Source of the DNA: CAYXSX01 sp964467925
GTDB taxonomy: Bacteria > Pseudomonadota > Alphaproteobacteria > Micavibrionales > Micavibrionaceae
Reading direction: 5' to 3'
Assembly: GCA_964467925.1 (NCBI GenBank)
Contig: CAYXSX010000006.1
Coordinates: forward strand, 47,568 to 111,567
DNA: 64,000 nucleotides
In this document: positions 16,770-25,246 of the stretch, one piece after another
Numbering within the stretch: the first letter of the stretch is position 1
Layout: every line of letters begins with the position of its first letter
Made by a program: the position numbers and the translations under genes
The notes under the pieces: model-generated
Seen by the model: the letters and a program-made list of their open reading frames with translations, nothing else
Told to the model about the DNA's origin: nothing
Databases searched by the model: none

Positions 16770-18221
16770 ATGAGTAAACAGGCAAAAACAGCGATCACCC
16801 CTACACGCGCGGAAGATTTCCCCGAATGGTACCAACAGGTTATCAAGGCTGCTGATCTGGCTGAAAACTCGCCCGTGCGCGGCTGCATGACGATAAAACC
16901 CTATGGCTGGGCGATCTGGGAACGTATGCAGCGTATATTCGACGACTGGCTGAAAGATTACGGCATCCAGAACTGCGCCTTTCCGCTTCTGATTCCCGTC
17001 AGCTATCTGGCGAAAGAGGCGGAGCATGTGGACGGTTTTGCCAAGGAATGCGCAGTTGTGACACACCACAGACTCGAAGCCGATCCGGAGAAGGGGCTTG
17101 TGCCCGCGGGCGAGCTGGAAGAGCCCTATGTCGTGCGCCCGACTTCCGAAACCATTATCGGCGAGGCCATGTCACGCTGGATTCAATCTTATCGCGATCT
17201 GCCTATGAAGTTGAACCAGTGGGGTAGCGTGCTGCGCTGGGAAATGCGCACGCGCCTTTTCCTTCGCACTTCCGAATTTTTCTGGCACGAGGGGCACAAC
17301 GCGTTTGAGGATCATGAAGGCGCCACCACGGATTGCGTTACAGTGCTGGAAATGTACGAGAAGTTCTTCAACGAGGTTCTGGCGCTTGACGGTTATAAGG
17401 GCGTCAAGACAGCGGAAGAGCGTTTCCCCGGTGCGAACGAAACCTATTCTTTCGAATGTCTGATGCAGGACGGCAAGGCTCTGCAGGCCGCCACGACGCA
17501 CGACCTTGGCACCAATTTTGCCAAAAGCTGCGATATCAAATACCAGGACCGCGAGGGCAACCAGCAATATGTGCACACCACAAGCTGGGCGTTTAGCTCG
17601 CGCATGATCGGCGGGCTGATCATGATGCACGGCGATGATGATGGCATGATCATGCCGCCGCGCATCGCGCCGGATCAGATCGTTATTTTGCCTGTGGTCA
17701 AGGGCGATGAAAACGACGCCAAAATCATGGAATATGCAGCCAAGCTTGCCGCCGATCTGAAGGCGGCTGGGCACCGCGTCAAACTGGATAACCGTGATAT
17801 GCGCACGCCCGATAAAATGTGGGATGCGATCAAGAAGGGCATTCCCCTCCGCGCGGAAATAGGCGCGCGCGAAATGGAGGCGGGCGAGGTAACAACCGTG
17901 CGTCGCGACGTGGGCCGCGAGTCCAAACAGACCATCACCGCCCAGAATTTCGTGAAAAATGCGGGCAAGCTTCTCGATCAAATCCATGACGACATGCTGG
18001 CGAAAAACCGTGCCTACAGAGACTCGCACACGGCAGAAGGAAAAACAGTCGCCGATGTCGAGGCGTTCTTCGAGGCGGGCAAGCTTGGCTATATCAAGGT
18101 GCCGGTGGAAATTGCCGAGGATGAAAAACTTGCCGCCGTGATGAAAAAACACGGACTGTCCAATCGCAACATGCCCTTTGCCGATAAGGGGCAAAAGGTT
18201 CTGATCGCTAAAGCTTACTAA
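16770..18221 (+). CDS. proS: Prolyl-tRNA synthetase, archaeal/eukaryotic type (ProS type 3)
   Basis: Charges tRNA-Pro. At 483 residues this is the class II enzyme of the type 3 (eukaryote/archaeon-like) group: the N-terminus reads FPEWYQQVIKAADLAENSPV, then YGWAIWERMQ, then RPTSETIIGEAMSRWIQSYR near 132, and the chain ends in a C-terminal Tyr (LIAKAY), a hallmark of this group. It lacks the bacterial YbaK-type editing insertion. Alphaproteobacteria normally carry the short bacterial-like ProS type 2 at this very locus, so this looks like replacement in place. Neighbours (DUF1467 upstream, lolC downstream) are otherwise standard. Confidence 0.93.
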   Translation: MSKQAKTAITPTRAEDFPEWYQQVIKAADLAENSPVRGCMTIKPYGWAIWERMQRIFDDWLKDYGIQNCAFPLLIPVSYLAKEAEHVDGFAKECAVVTHHRLEADPEKGLVPAGELEEPYVVRPTSETIIGEAMSRWIQSYRDLPMKLNQWGSVLRWEMRTRLFLRTSEFFWHEGHNAFEDHEGATTDCVTVLEMYEKFFNEVLALDGYKGVKTAEERFPGANETYSFECLMQDGKALQAATTHDLGTNFAKSCDIKYQDREGNQQYVHTTSWAFSSRMIGGLIMMHGDDDGMIMPPRIAPDQIVILPVVKGDENDAKIMEYAAKLAADLKAAGHRVKLDNRDMRTPDKMWDAIKKGIPLRAEIGAREMEAGEVTTVRRDVGRESKQTITAQNFVKNAGKLLDQIHDDMLAKNRAYRDSHTAEGKTVADVEAFFEAGKLGYIKVPVEIAEDEKLAAVMKKHGLSNRNMPFADKGQKVLIAKAY

Positions 18222-18285
18222 AAAATGTCGTCATCCCGAACGCAGCCGAGAGAAAATGATTGATAATGTAACAACATACTCTTGC

Positions 18286-18365
18286 GTCATTCCGGCGAAG
18301 GCCGGAATCCATTTTTCAGCAATCGCAAAAGCGGATAAATGGATCCCTGCATTCGCAAGGATGAC
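18286..18365. repeat. Palindromic intergenic element (GTCATTCCGGCGAAGG family)
   Basis: The left arm GTCATTCCGGCGAAGGCCGG and the right end GATCCCTGCATTCGCAAGG followed by ATGAC form an imperfect palindrome in the proS-lolC spacer. A truncated arm of another family (GTCATCCCGAACGCAGCCGA) precedes it near 18230. Confidence 0.75.
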
Positions 18366-18388
18366 AAAGAAAAGAAAGGCATGATGTA

Positions 18389-19630
18389 ATGTTTTCCCCT
18401 TTTGAACGTATGCTCGCTTTCCGGTATCTGCGATCAAGAAAGGCGGAGGGCTTTGTCAGCGTTATTGCCGGATTTTCCTTTACGGGCATCATGCTGGGTG
18501 TGGCAACACTGATTATCGTCATGAGCGTGATGAACGGTTTTCGGGAAGAACTTTTCAGCCGTATTCTCGGCCTTAACGGGCATATGAATGTCTATTCCCT
18601 GCAGGGGCCTCTGGACGATTACGTTTATCTGCGCCAGAAGGTGATGGAAGTTCCGGATGTGGCTTCTGTAACCCCGATCATCGAAAGCCAGTCGCTGCTC
18701 TCGCGCGGTGGAAATTCCAGCGGCGTTATGGTGCGCGGCTTTGCAGCCGAAAATTTCGAACAGCGCGAAATTTTAAAAGGCTCAATCCAGCAGGGTGGGA
18801 TTGAAAATTTCACCGGCAATAAAGTTGCGGTGGGTGCGGTACTGGCCCGCCAGATGAATATTCAGGTCGGCGATACGATTGTTTTAACCTCGCCGAAGGT
18901 CAGGTCTACGCCATTCGGTTCTCTGCCGCGCCAACGTTCTTACGAAGTCGGTATTATTTTTGATGTGGGCATGTATGAATATAACAGCGGCTTTATCTTT
19001 ATGCCGCTTGAAACCGCGCAGATGTTTTTCCAGCTTCCCAAGGCCGTAACATCGCTGGAAGTAGAGCTTAAAAACGCATCAAAGCTTGAAGAGGCACGTG
19101 AGGCTATCTCCCGTGCCGTAGAGGGACAGGCCGGGGTTTACGACTGGCGCGATGCGAATAAGAGCTTCTTTAACGCGCTTCAGGTGGAGCGTAACGTGAT
19201 GTTTCTGATCCTGACACTTATTATCGTGGTTGCGGCGTTCAACATTATTTCTTCAATGATCATGCTGGTGAAAGATAAATCCCACGACATTGCGATCATG
19301 CGCACAATGGGCGCGCCGCGTCTTTCTATGATGAAAATTTTCGTTCTTACAGGCGCGAGTATCGGTTTTATCGGCACGGTGGTTGGGGCCGGTGTGGGCA
19401 TTACTTTTGCGCTCAATATTGAAAGCATCCGCCAGTGGCTGGAGGGTTTGACGGGCACCGAATTATTCGCCGATGAAATCTATTTCCTCTCCCAACTTCC
19501 GGCCGTAATCGAATGGCACGAAGTCTTTGCCGTGATCGCTATGGCGTTTTGCCTCTCCATTCTCGCCACGGTTTATCCGGCCTGGCGCGCCGCACGCCTC
19601 GACCCTGTGGAGGCCTTGAGATATGAGTGA
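18389..19630 (+). CDS. lolC: Lipoprotein-releasing ABC transporter permease LolC/E
   Basis: Inner-membrane permease that extracts outer-membrane lipoproteins and passes them to LolA, working with LolD. The 413-residue chain has an N-terminal cytoplasmic part (FERMLAFRYLRSRKAEGF), a first helix near 25-48, a large periplasmic MacB-like domain of about 220 residues, then three helices near 265-400 and the end PAWRAARLDPVEALRYE, typical of LolC/LolE. One permease gene serves here, as is usual in alphaproteobacteria. It overlaps lolD by 8 bp. Confidence 0.94.
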   Translation: MFSPFERMLAFRYLRSRKAEGFVSVIAGFSFTGIMLGVATLIIVMSVMNGFREELFSRILGLNGHMNVYSLQGPLDDYVYLRQKVMEVPDVASVTPIIESQSLLSRGGNSSGVMVRGFAAENFEQREILKGSIQQGGIENFTGNKVAVGAVLARQMNIQVGDTIVLTSPKVRSTPFGSLPRQRSYEVGIIFDVGMYEYNSGFIFMPLETAQMFFQLPKAVTSLEVELKNASKLEEAREAISRAVEGQAGVYDWRDANKSFFNALQVERNVMFLILTLIIVVAAFNIISSMIMLVKDKSHDIAIMRTMGAPRLSMMKIFVLTGASIGFIGTVVGAGVGITFALNIESIRQWLEGLTGTELFADEIYFLSQLPAVIEWHEVFAVIAMAFCLSILATVYPAWRAARLDPVEALRYE

Positions 19631-20354
19631 GCCATCCGAAACGAATGTGCCGCTACTTGGTAAACTTCCGATAGAGGAAGGCGTGCTTTTGAAGGTTCAG
19701 GGGTTGGAGAAAACTTACGGACGCGGCGAAACGGCCCTGACGATCCTGCATAATCTCGATATGAAGCTCGAGGGCGGGGAGATCACCGCACTTGTCGGGC
19801 CCAGCGGATCGGGTAAATCCACCTTGCTGCATATTCTCGGCCTGCTCGATACCGCAAGCGCAGGACAAATTTTCATCGCCGATCAGTTGGTGGCTAAATT
19901 GAGCGATAAGGCCCGCACTGCCCTTCGCCGCGATCATATTGGTTTTGTGTATCAATATCACCACTTGCTTCCGGAATTTACCGCGCTTGAGAATGTCGCG
20001 TTGCCGCAGATCATCGCAGGCGTCAAAAAGAAACAGGCGCAGGAAAAGGCTGCCGCGCTTCTGGAGCGTCTCGGCCTTGGCAAACGCCTGACACACCGTC
20101 CGGCCAAGCTGTCGGGAGGGGAGCAACAGCGTGTGGCGCTGGCCCGCGCGTTGATCAACGACCCGACCCTGCTTTTCGCCGACGAGCCCACGGGCAATCT
20201 CGATCCCGAAACGGCGGAAGAGGTATTCGACATCATGCTGGAGCAAGTCCGCCAGCGCGGCATCGGCGCCCTGATCGCCACGCATAATTTCGAACTTGCG
20301 GATCAAATGGACAGAGTGCTTGAGCTTAAAGCCGGGCGCGTTGTACCCTTATAG
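19623..20354 (+). CDS. lolD: Lipoprotein-releasing ABC transporter ATPase LolD
   Basis: ATPase of the Lol exporter, 243 residues. Walker A is GPSGSGKSTLLHI near residue 59, the signature is LSGGEQQRVALARAL near 164, Walker B is LLFADEPTGNLD near 183, and the H-loop is ATHNFE near 218. An N-terminal extension of about 20 residues precedes the ABC domain. Overlaps lolC; dnaE starts 2 bp after its stop. Confidence 0.94.
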   Translation: MSEPSETNVPLLGKLPIEEGVLLKVQGLEKTYGRGETALTILHNLDMKLEGGEITALVGPSGSGKSTLLHILGLLDTASAGQIFIADQLVAKLSDKARTALRRDHIGFVYQYHHLLPEFTALENVALPQIIAGVKKKQAQEKAAALLERLGLGKRLTHRPAKLSGGEQQRVALARALINDPTLLFADEPTGNLDPETAEEVFDIMLEQVRQRGIGALIATHNFELADQMDRVLELKAGRVVPL

Positions 20355-20356
20355 GC

Positions 20357-23300
20357 ATGAATCAAACGCAATTCGTTCATTTGCACGTCCATTCGGCGTA
20401 CTCGCTTGCTGAAGGTGCGATCAAGATCAAGGATCTTGTGCGTCTGACCAAGGCCGATAACGTGCCCGCCGTTGCGGTGACCGATACCAACAACATGTTC
20501 GGCGCGATGGAATTCGCGCTTGAGGCCGCCAAGGAAGGGGTGCAGCCTATACTGGGCGCGCAGGTTGCCTGCGGCCATGAAAAGCACCAGCTTGTCTTGC
20601 TGGTGCAAAGCGAGACCGGATACCGCAATCTTTGCCGCCTGGTTTCCGATGCGTTCATGCAGCATGAAAACGAAACCTATATCGAATGGGCGGAGTTTGA
20701 AAAATATAACGAGGGCCTTATCTGCCTTACCGGATCGACCAAAGGGCCGATCAACCAGTATTTGCTTCATAATCAGGAAAAGGACGCGGAAAAATTCCTG
20801 AAAAAGCTCATGAGTTGGTTCGGCGACCGGCTTTATATCGAGCTTCAGCGTCACGGCTGGAGGGAGGAAGATCAGGTCGAGGACGCGCTGATCGATCTTG
20901 CTTATAAACACAATGTGGCTTTGGTCGCCACCAATGACTGTTATTTTTCCGAGGCCAAAGGTCATGAGGCGCATGACGCACTGCTTTGTATTGCCGAAGG
21001 GCGCTATGTGACCGAGGATGACAGGCGCAAGGTCACGCCGGAGCATTATTTCAAAACGCCCAAGGAAATGGTCGAGCTGTTTTCTGATTTGCCCGAAGCG
21101 GTGCAAAACACCACCCTGATCGCGCAAAGATGTTCGTATTTGCTCGAGCCCATCTCGCCGCTTCTGCCGCCCTTTGAAAGCGAAGCTGGGCGCAGCGAAG
21201 TGGAGGAACTGCGCGCGCAAGCTACGGAGGGTCTTGAATGGCGACTGGAGCATTTCCTGCCCGAGGGTGCGGATAAAGAACCTTATTGGGAGCGTCTGGA
21301 GTTCGAACTGAAAACCATCATCGAAATGGGCTTTCCCGGCTATTTCCTGATTTGTTCGGATTTCATCAAATGGGCCAAGAAAAATGATATTCCCGTCGGG
21401 CCGGGGCGGGGGTCGGGCGGTGGATCGGTTGTGGCGTGGGCGCTCAAGATTACCGACCTTGATCCGCTTGCGCTTGGCTTGCTGTTCGAACGTTTCCTGA
21501 ACCCCGAACGCGTTTCCATGCCGGACTTCGACGTGGATTTCTGTCAGGATCGCCGCGACGAGGTGATTTCCTACGTTCAACGCCGCTACGGCCATGACCG
21601 CGTGGCGCAGATCATTACTTTCGGTAAGCTTCAGGCTCGCGCCGTGGTGCGCGATGTGGGACGTGTGCTGCAACTTTCCTACGGGCAGGTCGACCGCCTT
21701 GCCAAGATGATCCCGAATAATCCGGCCAACCCGATCACGTTGCAGGAGGCTCTGGACGCCGACCCCGATTTGCGGCTGGAAATTAAAAAAGACGAAACCC
21801 AGAGCCGCCTGATCAATATCGCGTTGCAGCTTGAGGGGCTTTACCGCCATGCCTCCACTCACGCAGCCGGGGTGGTGATCGGAGACCGTCCCTTGCACGA
21901 GCTTATTCCGCTTTACCGCGATCCGCGTTCTGAAATGCCCGTAACGCAGTTCAACATGAAATATGTCGAGCAGGCGGGGCTGGTAAAATTCGACTTCCTT
22001 GGTCTTAAAACCATGACCGTCATTCACAAGGCGGTGAAGATTATCAAGGAAACCAAGGGGAATGAAATCAATATCCTTGAAGTCCCCTTCGACGATCAAA
22101 AGACCTTCGAAATGCTGAAAGCCGGAAAAAATATCGGTGTGTTCCAGGTGGAAAGCGCCGGCATGCGCGATCTGGGGAAACAGATCGGCATCAGCAATCT
22201 GGAGGAGCTTCTTGCTGTTATCGCGCTGTTCCGCCCGGGGCCAATGGAAAACATTCCGGTTTACCTTCAGAACGTGAAGCATCCGGAAAATATCGATTAC
22301 ATGCACCCCAAGCTGAAACCGATTACCGAAGATACTTACGGCGTGATGATCTATCAGGAACAGGTGATGCAGGCTGCACAGGTTCTGGCCGGTTATACGC
22401 TTGGCGGGGCAGACCTTCTTCGCCGCGCCATGGGCAAGAAGATTAAGGAAGAAATGGACGAGCAGCGCGAGATGTTCGTGCGCGGTGCAAAAGAATATAA
22501 CGATGTAGAGGAAAAACAGGCGAACCACATTTTCGACCAGATCGCCGCTTTCGCCGGATACGGTTTCAACAAAGCACACACAGCCGGATACGGGCTTGTG
22601 TCTTACTGGACGGCGTGGCTGAAGGCCAATTATCCGGTGGAATTTATGGCCGCATCCATGACGCTCGATATGGGCAATACCGACAAGCTTAGCGTGTTCA
22701 AACAGGATCTAGATAAAATGGGTATCCCGCTTTTATCGCCTGATGTGAACGCCTCTTACCCTGATTTCGCGGTGGAGGGGAATGCAATCCGCTACGCCCT
22801 CGGCGCGCTGAAGGGCGTGGGGGCGCAGGCGATGGCCGCGCTGGTGAAAGAGCGGGAGGAAAACGGCCCGTATAAATCCATGGAAGATTTTATCAAGCGG
22901 GCGGAATCGCGCGTGCTTAATAAACGCCAGTTCGAGCAAATGGCCGCCGCCGGTGCGTTCGACAGCCTCAACCCGAACCGTGCGCAAGTATTTGCGGGCA
23001 CGGAAATGATGTTGCGTTATGCTCAATCACTGGCGCAGGAAAAGGAAAGTGGACAGGTCAGCCTGTTCGGCGGAGAAAAAGAGGAGGGCGGCCTTGGTAT
23101 GCCCGCCTTGCCGGACGTGCGTGACTGGGATCCGCTGGAGCGGCTGGGCCGGGAATTTGGCGCGGTCGGGTTTTATCTATCCGCGCACCCGCTCGACAGT
23201 CGCCAGGCGCAGTTTGAATCGCTGAACATCGCCAGTCTTGCTGACGTGGAAAAGGCGCTGCAACGCCGCCATGCGGTCAGTGCGCAAATGGCGGGCGTGC

Positions 23301-23758
23301 TTTTGAAGAAACAGGAAAAGGTTTCGCAGAAGGGGAGCAAATACGCCTTCCTGCAACTTTCCGACCCCAGCGGGGTTTACGAGGTCACGCTGTTTTCGGA
23401 AATTTTAGCGGCCAGCCGCGATTTTCTGGTAGCCGGGGCAAGTCTTTTGCTGTCGGTGGAGGCCGAACAGCGCGAGGAGCAAATACGCTTTACCTGTGCC
23501 AAAATCCAGCCTCTGGAGGCTGCGCTTGACGGGAAAATTCGCCAGATCGAGGTGCATCTGGATAAGGCCGAGCCCGCTGCCAAGCTTAAGGAGTTTCTCG
23601 ATATTGAGGGGCAGGGTCGCGCTGCTTTAGTCGTTAATTTACGCCTCGAAGGCGGGCGCGTCGCTAAAATCCAACTTCCCGGTCGTTATACCTTAAGCGC
23701 TCAAGCTCGTAACATTTTACGAGGCGAGGACGGCGTCAGGGAGATATTAGAGGCTTAG
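20357..23758 (+). CDS. dnaE: DNA polymerase III subunit alpha
   Basis: Replicative polymerase, 1133 residues, usual for DnaE1. The N-terminal PHP domain keeps VHLHVHSAYSLAEGAIKI. The palm shows the GPGRGSGGGSVVAWAL loop near 347 and the catalytic MPDFDVDFCQDRR near 388. Helix-hairpin-helix and OB-fold parts follow (YAFLQLSDPSGVYEVTLFSE near 1000). The locus after lolCD is conserved in alphaproteobacteria. A 758-codon open frame on the other strand (20303-22579) is a shadow. Confidence 0.97.
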   Translation: MNQTQFVHLHVHSAYSLAEGAIKIKDLVRLTKADNVPAVAVTDTNNMFGAMEFALEAAKEGVQPILGAQVACGHEKHQLVLLVQSETGYRNLCRLVSDAFMQHENETYIEWAEFEKYNEGLICLTGSTKGPINQYLLHNQEKDAEKFLKKLMSWFGDRLYIELQRHGWREEDQVEDALIDLAYKHNVALVATNDCYFSEAKGHEAHDALLCIAEGRYVTEDDRRKVTPEHYFKTPKEMVELFSDLPEAVQNTTLIAQRCSYLLEPISPLLPPFESEAGRSEVEELRAQATEGLEWRLEHFLPEGADKEPYWERLEFELKTIIEMGFPGYFLICSDFIKWAKKNDIPVGPGRGSGGGSVVAWALKITDLDPLALGLLFERFLNPERVSMPDFDVDFCQDRRDEVISYVQRRYGHDRVAQIITFGKLQARAVVRDVGRVLQLSYGQVDRLAKMIPNNPANPITLQEALDADPDLRLEIKKDETQSRLINIALQLEGLYRHASTHAAGVVIGDRPLHELIPLYRDPRSEMPVTQFNMKYVEQAGLVKFDFLGLKTMTVIHKAVKIIKETKGNEINILEVPFDDQKTFEMLKAGKNIGVFQVESAGMRDLGKQIGISNLEELLAVIALFRPGPMENIPVYLQNVKHPENIDYMHPKLKPITEDTYGVMIYQEQVMQAAQVLAGYTLGGADLLRRAMGKKIKEEMDEQREMFVRGAKEYNDVEEKQANHIFDQIAAFAGYGFNKAHTAGYGLVSYWTAWLKANYPVEFMAASMTLDMGNTDKLSVFKQDLDKMGIPLLSPDVNASYPDFAVEGNAIRYALGALKGVGAQAMAALVKEREENGPYKSMEDFIKRAESRVLNKRQFEQMAAAGAFDSLNPNRAQVFAGTEMMLRYAQSLAQEKESGQVSLFGGEKEEGGLGMPALPDVRDWDPLERLGREFGAVGFYLSAHPLDSRQAQFESLNIASLADVEKALQRRHAVSAQMAGVLLKKQEKVSQKGSKYAFLQLSDPSGVYEVTLFSEILAASRDFLVAGASLLLSVEAEQREEQIRFTCAKIQPLEAALDGKIRQIEVHLDKAEPAAKLKEFLDIEGQGRAALVVNLRLEGGRVAKIQLPGRYTLSAQARNILRGEDGVREILEA

Positions 23759-23764
23759 AAGTGT

Positions 23765-23935
23765 TTGAACCGCAGAGATGCTGAGAAGTATTTTTGTGTG
23801 TCTGTCATTGCGACCCCGGCCTTGAGCCGGAGGAAGCAATCTAGATCCACAAAGCGCTATTTCCAGATTGCTTCGTCGCTGACGCTCCTCGCAATGACGA
23901 AAAAATTAAACTTTCTCTGCGCCTCTGCGGTTCAA
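23765..23935. repeat. Nested palindromic elements upstream of rpsB
   Basis: The outer arms are TTGAACCGCAGAGATGCTGA (from 23765) and, inverted, CTCTGCGCCTCTGCGGTTCAA (ending 23935). Inside lies a full element of the GTCATTGCGA family (23804-23899), running from GTCATTGCGACCCCGGCC to CCTCGCAATGAC. One mobile palindrome thus sits in the loop of another. This fills the first part of the 432-bp dnaE-rpsB spacer, in which no gene was seen. Confidence 0.85.
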
Positions 23936-23953
23936 AAAATATCTTGCAAATCT

Positions 23954-24050
23954 GCCCGCATCCCTATAGAAACTCCGCAAGTTCGCAATAGTGCGGGCAA
24001 ATTCACATGCAGGTTTCCAAACCGGTGTTCATATAGAACCAAGGCCTGCA
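23954..24050 (+). promoter_or_regulatory. Candidate structured leader of rpsB
   Basis: Two stem candidates lie ahead of rpsB: GCCCGCA (23954-23960) with TGCGGGC (23992-23998), and TGCAGG (24008-24013) with CCTGCA (24045-24050), the second enclosing a possible GGTTT/AAACC pairing. Many bacterial rpsB-tsf operons are autoregulated by S2 through their leader, so this is a candidate for that role. The fold was judged by eye and no known motif was matched. Confidence 0.3.
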
Positions 24051-24190
24051 GAGGAATCAAAGCAAACAGTGTTTTGATTTGGACTAGGAAAATGAGGCGA
24101 AGTTTATAAAACATAAACGAGCCGAAATTTGACGACGATCCAAACAAAACAATGGAAGCTTTATAACCGGGTAAGAAAGGAGCAAACAAA

Positions 24191-25144
24191 ATGGCTTTAC
24201 CTGAATTTACTATGCAACAACTGCTTGAGGCGGGTGTTCACTTTGGTCACCACGCACGCCGCTGGAACCCCAAAATGCGCGAATATATTTTCGGCGTACG
24301 TAACGGCGTTCACATTATCGACCTGCAACAGACCCAGCCGATGCTGGCCGAGGGCCTCAAAGCGATCCGCGACATCGTAGCGGGCGGCGGTCGTGTTCTG
24401 TTCGTGGGAACAAAGCGTCAGGCACAGCAAAAAATCGTGGAGGCGGCTAAGCGCTGCGGCCAATACTACGTCAACCACCGCTGGCTTGGCGGCATGCTGA
24501 CGAACTGGCAGACGATTACAAAATCCATCAACCGTCTGCGCGAACTGGAAACTATTCTGGGAGGCGAAACATCCGGCTACACCAAGAAAGAAATGCTGAT
24601 GATGACGCGCGAGCGTAACAAGCTCGAAGATTCTATCGGCGGTATCAAGGAAATGGGCGGCCAACCAGACGCGCTTTTCATTATCGATACAACCAAAGAA
24701 GACATCGCCATTCTTGAAGCCAACAAGCTTGGCATTCCCGTGATCGCGGTTGTTGACACCAACGCACCGTTTGAGGGTGTTGATTACGTTATTCCGGGTA
24801 ATGACGACGCTTTGCGCGCTATCGATCTTTATTGCGACCTCGTAGCTGATGCGGTTCTTGATGGTTTGCAAGCTGAATTGTCCAAATCCAAGACTGACCC
24901 CGGCGAAGCCGTTGACGTGAAAGTTGAGCTTCCCAAGCTTAACAAAGCAAAGGACCAACCTTCCGCAGAAGAGCTTGAAACGCCCGGTGAAAAGGCCAAA
25001 AAAGCTGCTGACAAAAAGCAAAAAGCAAAAACCGAAGAAGCTTCTGCCGAAGCTCCTCAGGAAGACGCCAAAGCGGATGACAAATCCGGTGGCTCCGATG
25101 ACGAGGAAACAGACGCGAAAACCAAAAAAGCGGCTTCCGCATAA
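24191..25144 (+). CDS. rpsB: 30S ribosomal protein S2
   Basis: Small-subunit protein needed for S1 binding. The first 230 residues are canonical (TMQQLLEAGVHFGHHARRWN, then VNHRWLGGMLTNWQTI near 95, FIIDTTKEDIAILEANKLGI near 160). The last 75 residues form a low-complexity Lys/Ala/Glu/Asp tail (KAKKAADKKQKAKTEEASAE), a longer version of the extension common in alphaproteobacteria. A strong AAAGGAG site is 8 nt before the ATG. tsf follows after a 102-bp spacer with a repeat. Confidence 0.97.
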   Translation: MALPEFTMQQLLEAGVHFGHHARRWNPKMREYIFGVRNGVHIIDLQQTQPMLAEGLKAIRDIVAGGGRVLFVGTKRQAQQKIVEAAKRCGQYYVNHRWLGGMLTNWQTITKSINRLRELETILGGETSGYTKKEMLMMTRERNKLEDSIGGIKEMGGQPDALFIIDTTKEDIAILEANKLGIPVIAVVDTNAPFEGVDYVIPGNDDALRAIDLYCDLVADAVLDGLQAELSKSKTDPGEAVDVKVELPKLNKAKDQPSAEELETPGEKAKKAADKKQKAKTEEASAEAPQEDAKADDKSGGSDDEETDAKTKKAASA

Positions 25145-25157
25145 TCACCCCTCAGGC

Positions 25158-25228
25158 GTCATTCCGGCAAGAGACGGAATCTTGGCGTTTTAAAATAACC
25201 AGATCCCGGCGAAAGCCGGGATGGCGAC
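25158..25228. repeat. Palindromic intergenic element in the rpsB-tsf spacer
   Basis: Two short hairpins, GTCATTCCGGCAAGAGACGG with its end near 25180, and ATCCCGGCGAAAGCCGGGAT (25203-25222), a near-perfect stem. It belongs to the CCGGC-rich family seen at 18286-18365 and 40612-40678. The second hairpin lacks a T-run, so it is not an obvious terminator. Confidence 0.75.
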
Positions 25229-25246
25229 AAATAAAGGAGAAGTACA

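Noticed and set aside
20303..22579. 758-codon open frame on the minus strand across lolD and dnaE
   Set aside because: It lies wholly antisense to the clear dnaE frame. Its translation has no recognisable motif and is rich in His, Gln, Phe and Leu as expected of the complement of well-expressed codons.
24197..25021. 274-codon minus-strand frame across rpsB, and a similar one across tsf (25367-26185)
   Set aside because: Both mirror highly conserved translation genes and have no family features of their own.
25203..25222. Hairpin after rpsB as a terminator
   Set aside because: The stem is strong but has no T-run and belongs to a repeat family; tsf is expected on the same transcript.
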